Made by a program: the position numbers and the translations under genes. The notes beneath the pieces were generated by a model. The model had not been told where the DNA came from and searched no databases. It saw only the letters and a list, made by a program, of their open reading frames with translations. From assembly GCA_039917655.1 (NCBI GenBank), contig JBDSJC010000018.1, forward strand, positions 1 through 18,701: 18,701 bases of DNA, in the 5' to 3' direction. Shown here piece by piece: positions 13,128-18,701 of the stretch. The first letter of the stretch is position 1, and every line of letters begins with the position of its first letter. The DNA comes from PNKC01 sp039917655 (GTDB lineage: Bacteria > Chloroflexota > Dehalococcoidia > Tepidiformales > Tepidiformaceae).

Positions 13128-14044
13128 GCGAACTACGAGCAGACACGTTGAGCCCGATCGATGCCGCGACCCTCTGGCCGCAGCTCCACCGCCTGGGCAC
13201 GGAGATCATCGCAACGCGCGGCGCGGAGAATCTGCTGGTGGCCTCCGGCCTCGCCGCCACCGGCATCACACGCCTGCCGAAGGTTCCCCGCACCGTGGTC
13301 GTCGGCGTAAAGCGCGGGCTGGCCTACCGCGGTGTGTTGATCGCCCGCGAACTCTCAGGGGGAGCAGGCTGGGAAGCGGTCAGCGTCCGCCTCGCGCGAG
13401 ATATGGACGATGAAGCGGTTATCGCACTTTTGCAATCGGTCTCGCAGGAAGTGGCGCGGCGCGGTGGGCGCACGCTCTATCTGCGCTACGCCGAAGGTTC
13501 TCCGCACGCGCCCGCGCTCCGCAAAGGGGGCTTCTACGCTTACCGCCTCGAACGCCTCCATGTGGTGCCCTTGAGCGATAAGACGCACGAGACGCCGTTC
13601 CGGCCGGCCACGCGTGCGGACCGCCACGGCGTCTTCCGGCTCTATTGCCGGGCGGTGCCCGAGATCGTGCGGCGGGTGGAGGCGCCCACGCAGCAAGAGT
13701 GGCGCTCCGTGCACGATTCGTACGATTGCAACAAGGAATTCGTTCTTGACCGCGAGGCGGGCCTGGACGCCTGGGTAGGCATCGGCGAACGCGAAAGTCA
13801 CGTACTTATTGATGACGGTGGCGACGGCGTGGTCGAAGCCGCTCTCGATCTCATCGAAACGCAGTCCGGCCGCCACGCCACGCTGGTGGTCGCCGAACAC
13901 CAGGGAAATATCGAACGCATCGCCATTGAGCGCGGCTACACCCCGTTGGGAGTGCGCTTGATGTGTGCGAGAAGGCTCGCCGTCCTCAATACTCTAAAGG
14001 AGGTCGTAGCGGTACCCGCGGATAATTTCGCCCTGCCGCAATAG
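13124..14044 (+). CDS. GNAT-fold (acetyltransferase-like) protein
   Basis: 306-aa cytosolic protein. It looks like a double GNAT: a first half (about 1-150), ending LRKGGFYAYRLERL, is typical of the last strands of an N-acetyltransferase; a second half (155-290) begins FRPATRADRHGVFRLYCRAVP and ends AIERGYTPLGVRLMCAR, again GNAT-like. I see no fully standard R/Q-x-x-G-x-G/A acetyl-CoA motif, so activity is not assured. Start is a GTG at 13124 inside the stop of pdxT (GTGA overlap); the next gene begins 2 nt after the stop. The tight packing with pdxT and the AAA+/R3H gene implies one operon, but I can find no biochemical link. Confidence 0.7.
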   Translation: MSELRADTLSPIDAATLWPQLHRLGTEIIATRGAENLLVASGLAATGITRLPKVPRTVVVGVKRGLAYRGVLIARELSGGAGWEAVSVRLARDMDDEAVIALLQSVSQEVARRGGRTLYLRYAEGSPHAPALRKGGFYAYRLERLHVVPLSDKTHETPFRPATRADRHGVFRLYCRAVPEIVRRVEAPTQQEWRSVHDSYDCNKEFVLDREAGLDAWVGIGERESHVLIDDGGDGVVEAALDLIETQSGRHATLVVAEHQGNIERIAIERGYTPLGVRLMCARRLAVLNTLKEVVAVPADNFALPQ

Positions 14045-14046
14045 CC

Positions 14047-15771
14047 GTGTCGCAACCAACCTTAAATATGGCAATTCCAACCGAACAACAGATTGTCACC
14101 GATGACCTGGACCTGCTCCTGGAGGCGCTGCCAGAACACATCGCCCTCTCGCTGGTTGAACCGGACCGCCGGGTGGACCTGTTGGAAGTGGTGATGGACC
14201 TTGGCCGAATGCCGGAGGCGCGCTACCCGGGCCGCGAAGTCGTGCTCTCTCGCAGCGAAGTTACCGAGGACGACATCCAGCACGTGATCGACCGGATCGG
14301 CGATTTCGGCGCGGACAACCGCGCTGGCATCGAGCGCACGCTGCACCGCATCAGCTGCATTCGCAACCGCCGCGGCAAGGTGGTCGGCCTCACCTGCCGC
14401 GTAGGCCGCGCCGTCTACGGCACCATCCGCGTGATCGAAGACCTGGTGCTCGGGGGCAAGTCGATCCTTCTGCTCGGACGCCCGGGCGTCGGCAAGACCA
14501 CCATGCTGCGCGAGGTCGCGCGCGTGCTCGCCGACGAAGGAAACAAACGCGTCATCATCGTCGATACCTCGAACGAAATCGGCGGCGATGGTGACGTGCC
14601 TCACCCCGCGATCGGGGGCGCGCGCCGCATGCAAGTGGCCACGCCAGCGATGCAGCACGCGGTGATGATCGAAGCGGTCGAGAACCACATGCCGGAAGTG
14701 ATCGTGATCGACGAAATCGGCACCGAACTGGAAGCGGCCGCGGCGCGCACGATCAACGAACGTGGCGTCCAACTCGTCGGTACCGCCCACGGTACATCGC
14801 TCGAAAACCTGATGCTCAACCCCACGCTCGCCGACCTGATAGGCGGCATTCAGTCCGTAACGCTGGGCGACGAAGAGGCTCGGCGGCGCGGCACGCAGAA
14901 GTCGATCCTCGAACGGAAAGCGCCTCCGACCTTCGAATGCATCGTCGAGATCGAGAGCTGGCAACGCGTCGCCATCCACACCAGCGTGGCCGACACCGTT
15001 GATGCGCTGCTCCGAGGGTTCAACGCCCCACCCGAGACGCGACAGCTTTCGGCGGCCGGCCGGATCGAGATCGTGGACGACTCGGCGCGCGAAGACCGCG
15101 GGATCACCGGTGGCGCGCAGGGCGCCCGAGGGCCTCGCGGCGGTGCGCCCAACAGCGGCGCCTGGGAACTCGGCCACAAGCGCGGCGGCGGCCACGTTCG
15201 AGAGCGCGGCGAAGTGGAGTTCGAACGTAGCGAACGGCCCGCGGCCAGCAACTTCGCGCGCAGCTCCAACGCACCAGCGATCAAGATCTTCCCCTTCGGC
15301 GTCTCCCGCAGCCGGCTGGAGCAAGCGATGCGCAGCACGGGGGTACCGATCGAGTTGGTCTCCGATGTGCGCGCCGCTGATGCCGTGGTGACCATGCGCA
15401 GCTACTACCGCAGCAAGCCCGCCGCCGTCCGCGAGGCCGAGGAACGGTCGCTGCCGATCTACGTGGTCAAGGCGAACACCGCGTACCAGATGGAGCAGGT
15501 GTTGCACCAGTTCCGTGGTGAAGACGCCGCTGGCGGCCGCGGACCGCGCAAAGACCCGATGGTGGAGGTCTTCCAGGAGACCGAAGACGCGATCGCGCGA
15601 GTCATGGAGGAAGGCCGCCCGATTGAATTGCCGCCGGCCAACAGCTACGTGCGCCGCGTCCAACACCAGATCGCCACCCGCTACAACCTGGACAGCACGA
15701 GCGCCGGGAAGGAGCCGCAGCGGCGGGTGAAGATCCTGCCGGGCGGCGGCGGCATGGGCTTCAGCCGCTGA
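14047..15771 (+). CDS. AAA+ ATPase with R3H nucleic-acid-binding domain (Ycf45/SpoIIIAA-like)
   Basis: 574-aa ATPase. N-terminal region (20-115) resembles the SpoIIIAA/Ycf45 family; the AAA+ core has Walker A GRPGVGKTT (144-152), Walker B VIVIDEIG (218-225) and sensor-like GTAHG (245-249). A low-complexity Gly/Arg linker (345-405) follows, then an alpha/beta domain (411-490) and an R3H domain with R536-x-x-x-H540 near the C-terminus (about 505-565), which binds single-stranded nucleic acid in other proteins. Family members are widespread in cyanobacteria, chloroplasts, Firmicutes and Chloroflexota, and their role is largely unknown. The GTG at 14047 lies 2 nt after the previous stop; an ATG at 14068 is the alternative; neither has a ribosome site. 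tmk follows 37 nt downstream. Confidence 0.9.
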   Translation: MSQPTLNMAIPTEQQIVTDDLDLLLEALPEHIALSLVEPDRRVDLLEVVMDLGRMPEARYPGREVVLSRSEVTEDDIQHVIDRIGDFGADNRAGIERTLHRISCIRNRRGKVVGLTCRVGRAVYGTIRVIEDLVLGGKSILLLGRPGVGKTTMLREVARVLADEGNKRVIIVDTSNEIGGDGDVPHPAIGGARRMQVATPAMQHAVMIEAVENHMPEVIVIDEIGTELEAAAARTINERGVQLVGTAHGTSLENLMLNPTLADLIGGIQSVTLGDEEARRRGTQKSILERKAPPTFECIVEIESWQRVAIHTSVADTVDALLRGFNAPPETRQLSAAGRIEIVDDSAREDRGITGGAQGARGPRGGAPNSGAWELGHKRGGGHVRERGEVEFERSERPAASNFARSSNAPAIKIFPFGVSRSRLEQAMRSTGVPIELVSDVRAADAVVTMRSYYRSKPAAVREAEERSLPIYVVKANTAYQMEQVLHQFRGEDAAGGRGPRKDPMVEVFQETEDAIARVMEEGRPIELPPANSYVRRVQHQIATRYNLDSTSAGKEPQRRVKILPGGGGMGFSR

Positions 15772-15808
15772 TTCGCCGTGCCTGTGGCGGCCCCTTAGGA
15801 TTCGTGGC

Positions 15809-16423
15809 GTGAACCAGCGCTTCATCGTGTTCGAAGGGGGCGAAGGCTCGGGCAAGAGTACAGCCTCGGCAACCGTTGCTGAACTGCTCCGCGCCGAGGA
15901 TATCGACGTCGTCCACACTCGCGAACCCGGTGGCACCGCCGCCGGCGAGGCGGTGCGCGGGCTGCTGCACCTCGAACTCGCGCCGTGGGCGGAGGCCTTC
16001 GCCTTCCTTGTGGCGCGCGCTCAAGTCGTGCACGAAGTCATCCGGCCAGCACTCGAACGTGGTGCGGTGGTCATCTGCGACCGCTTTGAAGCGAGCTTCC
16101 TTGCCTACCAGGGGTTCGGCCGGGGATTGGACCTGGCGGCCCTCAAACAAGCGAACGCAACAGCGACCGGTGGACTCTCGCCAGGCCTCACGGTGTGGTT
16201 GGACCTCGACCCGGCCGCCGGGCTGGCACGCAAGCGTGGGGAGGCCGAGGCGATCCGCATCGGGCAGGAGGCGCTGGAGTTCCACGCGCGGGTGCGCCTC
16301 GGCTACGCCACCCTGATGACCCAGGCGCCGCAGGGCTCCTGGGTCAAGCTGGACGCCAGCCGGGATCCAGCCGCCGTCGCCGGCAATGCCCTCGCGGCCG
16401 TGAAACGCGCGCTGGCGGGCTAA
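15809..16423 (+). CDS. tmk: Thymidylate kinase
   Basis: Phosphorylates dTMP to dTDP with ATP in the cytosol, a required step of dTTP synthesis. 204 aa, usual length. P-loop FEGGEGSGKST (8-18), TREPGGT (37-43), the FLVARAQVVHEVIRPAL helix (67-81), CDRFEASFLAYQGFGRG (90-106) and the LDLDP strand (131-135) are all present. The start is GTG at 15809 with AGGA 8 nt upstream. It is the last gene of the plus-strand run; its stop TAA is separated by one base from the stop of the convergent response regulator, leaving no room for a terminator between the two. Confidence 0.95.
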   Translation: MNQRFIVFEGGEGSGKSTASATVAELLRAEDIDVVHTREPGGTAAGEAVRGLLHLELAPWAEAFAFLVARAQVVHEVIRPALERGAVVICDRFEASFLAYQGFGRGLDLAALKQANATATGGLSPGLTVWLDLDPAAGLARKRGEAEAIRIGQEALEFHARVRLGYATLMTQAPQGSWVKLDASRDPAAVAGNALAAVKRALAG

Positions 16424-16424
16424 G

Positions 16425-16793
16425 TCAGGCGGCCGCGCGTTCGGCCAACACCGCGTCGATCGCCTCAACGAGCACATGGAAGTCGTACGGCTTGCGCACA
16501 CACGCCATGCCCATCTGGGCGCACACTTCCTGCGCTTCCGGGGAGGCGCTCACGAAGATCGCCGGCATCTCCCACCCCCTCGCGGAAACTTCGGCCACGA
16601 ACTCCTGGCCGTTCATCACGGGCATCATCAGGTCCACCAGGGCAAGGTCCGGCAGGCCGTACTCAGCGATCGCATCGAGTGCCTCCAGGCCGTTGCCGGC
16701 ATCGCGCACCAGGAATCCTTCGCGTTCGAGCATCAAACGCATGAGGCGCCGCAGAGAGACTTCGTCCTCAACGATCAACAACGTGGCACGCAT
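16425..16793 (-). CDS. Single-domain response regulator (REC only)
   Basis: 122-aa receiver domain with no output domain. Acidic pocket EDE (9-11), phospho-acceptor Asp54 in LVDLMMP, Ser82 in VSAS, and Lys101 in VRKPYD are all in place, so it should be phosphorylated. It starts inside the stop codon of the histidine kinase (TGATG, one shared base), so both are translated from one message. Being output-less, it likely acts through protein contact (as CheY-type or Spo0F-type regulators do) or as a phosphate sink; its target is unknown. Confidence 0.95.
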   Translation of the reverse strand: MRATLLIVEDEVSLRRLMRLMLEREGFLVRDAGNGLEALDAIAEYGLPDLALVDLMMPVMNGQEFVAEVSARGWEMPAIFVSASPEAQEVCAQMGMACVRKPYDFHVLVEAIDAVLAERAAA

Positions 16794-18172
16794 CAGGCGG
16801 CCTCCAAAACAGCGATAGCCTGGGGCAGCACCAACCGGAGGCAGGCGCCGCCGTCGCTTTCGGCAACCGACAGGTCACCGCCCATGCGCCGCGCGAGTTC
16901 TCGCGAAAGGTGCAGTCCGATGCCAATACCCCCGATATGCTGCGTCGCGGTCAGCCGTTCGAAGCGGTGGAAGACGCGCTCGCGGTCAGCGGCGGGGATG
17001 CCCGGACCAAGGTCCCGCACCTCCACGGAGATTCGCGATTCGCCCGCGACGATCCGAATCGTCACCTCCGAGCCGCGCGGCGAGTACTTGAAGGCGTTGT
17101 CTACCAGGTTGCGGAGGATGATCGCCAGCCGGCTGCCATCCGCGAGGACGGCCGCATCGAGCACACCATCCACCGCTACCGGCCGCTCGCCGAGGTGGTG
17201 GACCGTCAGCAATACCGCTTCGTCCAACACCGGCGCGAGGCGCGTTGGCTGGATCGCGAGCTTCAGCCGGTTGGCATCCAGCCGGCTCAGGTCCAGCAGT
17301 TCGGCAACCAGGGCCTCCGAACGGCGGGCGGCGCCGTAGGCGTCGTCCGCCACCTGCGAAAGTAGCGGGTCACCTGAATCGGCCGCGCTGCTCTGTAGCA
17401 TCTGGGCGGCAAGAGACATCACGGCGAGCGGATTTCGCAACTCGTGGGAGGCCAGGTTGACCATCGTGGCGCGCTGTTCCGCCGCCTGTTCCGCGGCTGC
17501 CAGGCGTTCTTCGGTGGCGCTCATCTGGCGCCGGATCCGCCGCCCTTCCAGCACGGCAATGATCGCCACTCCAAGGATGGCCACGGCGACGGCCCCGAAG
17601 AGCAGCTCGCGGGCTGCGCTCATGGCCGAGTTCCGGCTCGAATCGAGGTCGCCCCCGAGATCGACTGCGCTGTCGCCGAAGACTCGCTCGTCTCGCAGGA
17701 AGGCATTGTGGGCGGAGAAGTACGCCCCCGCGTTCGGCGGGGCGTTGGCAGTCAAGCCCGCTCGGAAGAAGTCTTCGCGCCGCATCAGTTCGGCCAGGAA
17801 CAGGCGGGCCGAATCCAGGTAGTCTCGTAGTTCGACAACGATTTCCAGCCGTTCAGCGGCGGGGATTACGCGCTCAAGTTCGGAGAGACTGTAGTTCGCA
17901 TCATCCATCGCTTCCCGAAAGACCAGGTAGTCTTCGGGGCGGCCGCTCAGCTCGTAGTTGCGGGCCGGCGCGGCGGCGACGCGCCCGACGGACCCAATTG
18001 CCGCGTTGGCCGCGGCCAGCAGCTCCGTCAGATCGTGGGTGTCCTGGTTAGCGTCTTCGATCGCGCGCAGGCCAGCCCAGGGGAGGGCGACGAGGGTGGC
18101 AAGCGCCGCAACCGCTATCGCCCCAAAGAACACGCGCCGCATCGGCGGGTGGCGATCCAGGCCCAGGTTCAT
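16793..18172 (-). CDS. Membrane sensor histidine kinase
   Basis: 459-aa two-component sensor. Transmembrane helices at about 12-35 and 189-208 flank a 150-residue extracytoplasmic helical sensor (CHASE3/four-helix-bundle-like, by its charged helices and ELSGRPEDYLVFREAMDD stretch). There is no clear HAMP domain; a coiled coil (212-238) leads straight to the dimerisation helix with the phosphorylated His243 (NLASHELRNPLAV), then the ATPase domain: N-box with Asn355 and Asn359 (LRNLVDNAFKYS), G1 DLGPGIP (387-393), F-box FHRFER, G2 GGIGIGLHLS (414-423). The ligand is unknown. The ATG at 18172 is preceded by GAGG about 4 nt upstream; a TTG before it and an ATG at 18142 are alternatives. Pairs with the coupled response regulator downstream. 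Confidence 0.93.
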   Translation of the reverse strand: MNLGLDRHPPMRRVFFGAIAVAALATLVALPWAGLRAIEDANQDTHDLTELLAAANAAIGSVGRVAAAPARNYELSGRPEDYLVFREAMDDANYSLSELERVIPAAERLEIVVELRDYLDSARLFLAELMRREDFFRAGLTANAPPNAGAYFSAHNAFLRDERVFGDSAVDLGGDLDSSRNSAMSAARELLFGAVAVAILGVAIIAVLEGRRIRRQMSATEERLAAAEQAAEQRATMVNLASHELRNPLAVMSLAAQMLQSSAADSGDPLLSQVADDAYGAARRSEALVAELLDLSRLDANRLKLAIQPTRLAPVLDEAVLLTVHHLGERPVAVDGVLDAAVLADGSRLAIILRNLVDNAFKYSPRGSEVTIRIVAGESRISVEVRDLGPGIPAADRERVFHRFERLTATQHIGGIGIGLHLSRELARRMGGDLSVAESDGGACLRLVLPQAIAVLEAA

Positions 18173-18222
18173 CAATCCTCACTGTCAGCAAACGTCACGC
18201 CATCGTGAACGCCGAGGTGAAG

Positions 18223-18306
18223 ACCGTCTGTAGGGCGAAACCCTGAGGGACAAGCGAAAGGCGGCGAAAAGGCACGGTTTGGGGCCGGTTAACCACGCCG
18301 TCCCTC
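18223..18306 (+). ncRNA. Candidate structured RNA element (divergent intergenic region)
   Basis: The 234-bp gap between the histidine kinase (minus) and the lipoprotein gene (plus) contains nested complementary segments: GAGGGAC (18245-18251) with GTCCCTC (18300-18306); GGCG (18260-18263) with CGCC (18296-18299); GGTT (18276-18279) with AACC (18291-18294); upstream AGGG-CGAAA-CCCT (18232-18244) and ACCGT (18223-18227) that could pair with ACGGT (18274-18278). Purine-rich unpaired stretches (AAGCGAAA, GCGAAAAGG) sit between helices, as in riboswitch-type RNAs. The order of AAACC, GGGAC, AAAGGC and GGTTAACC words vaguely recalls the c-di-GMP-I class, but the diagnostic tetraloop hairpin and the exact GACGCAAAGCC are missing, so no class is assigned. 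Confidence 0.35.
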
Positions 18307-18308
18307 AC

Positions 18309-18350
18309 CCTTGCTGGGCCACCATCAGGTTCTCGATACTCGAAGCAAGG
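18309..18350 (+). other. Hairpin upstream of the right-edge lipoprotein
   Basis: CCTTGCT (18309-18315) and AGCAAGG (18344-18350) are exact complements, followed by the near-palindrome CGCTTCAAGCG (18356-18366) and a short CCCG/CGGG stem (18375-18388) close to the start codon. Part of the same 5' leader as the candidate structured RNA. It could be an expression platform or an operator; nothing proves either. Confidence 0.3.
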
Positions 18351-18406
18351 CCTGCCGCTTCAAGCGAGATTGAGCCCGTCACGGCGGGAGAACTGAGAAC
18401 CTACCG

Positions 18407-18701
18407 ATGCCCCTTCGCGGCCAACTTCGCCCGCTCGCCCTCTCCGCTTTCGCGGCTGTCACCATCCTAGCCGGAGCCTTCGTACTCTCCGCCTGTAGCA
18501 ACAACGGAGACAAGCCGGCGGACTCTGCCACCGCCACAGTACCAGGCGAGACCACGGCTACCGCGGGTTCCACCACTTCTGGGGGTCCAGCCAACGCCAG
18601 CGACGCCGACAAGACCTACGCGAAGCAACTCTGCACCTCGCTCAATAGCTACCTGGACACTTTCCTCCAGGAAGCCTCCAAAGACTCATCTCTTCTCACC
18701 G
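18407..18701 (+). CDS. Lipoprotein, N-terminal part only (cut by window end)
   Basis: Open frame of 98 codons running off the window. It starts ATG at 18407 (MPLRGQLRPLALSAF), has a hydrophobic signal and a lipobox LSAC (cleavage before Cys30), then a Thr/Ala/Ser-rich linker and a more ordered stretch beginning ADKTYAKQLCTSLNSYLDTFL, likely helical. No ribosome site close to the start; GGGAG lies about 16 nt upstream. The mature domain is not identifiable from this fragment. It is transcribed away from the histidine kinase gene and preceded by the possibly structured leader. Confidence 0.75.
   Translation, partial: MPLRGQLRPLALSAFAAVTILAGAFVLSACSNNGDKPADSATATVPGETTATAGSTTSGGPANASDADKTYAKQLCTSLNSYLDTFLQEASKDSSLLT

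Noticed and set aside
14062..15936. 624-residue open frame on the minus strand opposite the AAA+/R3H gene
   Set aside because: A GC-rich mirror of a real gene: it has no recognisable domain, while the plus strand has Walker motifs and an R3H domain in frame.
18223..18306. Assigning the structured region to the c-di-GMP-I riboswitch class
   Set aside because: The tetraloop hairpin and the exact GACGCAAAGCC signature are not intact; only a general order of short words matches.

Overview
This is a GC-rich, gene-dense bacterial chromosomal segment with about 20 genes on both strands. Several traits point tentatively to the Chloroflexota: a lone pdxT, a ycf45/SpoIIIAA-like AAA+/R3H protein encoded just before thymidylate kinase, alanine-rich lipoproteins with Thr/Ser-rich linkers, a secreted protease ending in a short Arg/Tyr-Val-Pro-Ala-Leu-type tail, and intergenic heptamer and Cys-less REP-like repeats. 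There is no rRNA or tRNA to confirm this, so the phylum is an inference. No phage, plasmid or transposase gene was seen.

Left part (1-5400): a membrane O-acyltransferase fused to a periplasmic SGNH domain (cell-surface acetylation), then on the minus strand an aldo/keto reductase, a VOC/glyoxalase-fold protein and a secreted helical-repeat protein with a good terminator. A repeat-bearing gap leads to a CDGSH iron-sulfur protein with a recognisable promoter and a tiny secreted protein.

Middle (5400-11050): a methyltransferase overlapping an unknown gene (minus strand); proB, the first enzyme of proline synthesis, framed by inverted heptamer-repeat arrays; a secreted trypsin/V8-like serine protease; and a copper module. 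The module consists of a NirK-type copper nitrite reductase carrying an extra C-terminal type-1 copper domain, followed by a separate lipoprotein cupredoxin that closely resembles this extra domain. Together they suggest periplasmic or outer-face nitrite reduction to NO, with a dedicated copper electron carrier.

Right part (11050-18701): an Fpg/Nei-type DNA glycosylase; a 650-bp gap with a 208-bp-period tandem duplication of a 156-bp element with inverted-repeat ends; a tightly packed plus-strand run pdxT - GNAT-like protein - AAA+/R3H ATPase - tmk; a convergent minus-strand histidine kinase / single-domain response regulator pair; and, after a possibly structured 234-bp divergent intergenic region, the start of a lipoprotein gene cut by the window edge.

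The most noteworthy items are the fused three-cupredoxin NirK with its satellite cupredoxin, the candidate structured RNA upstream of the right-edge lipoprotein, and the repeat families in the gaps.
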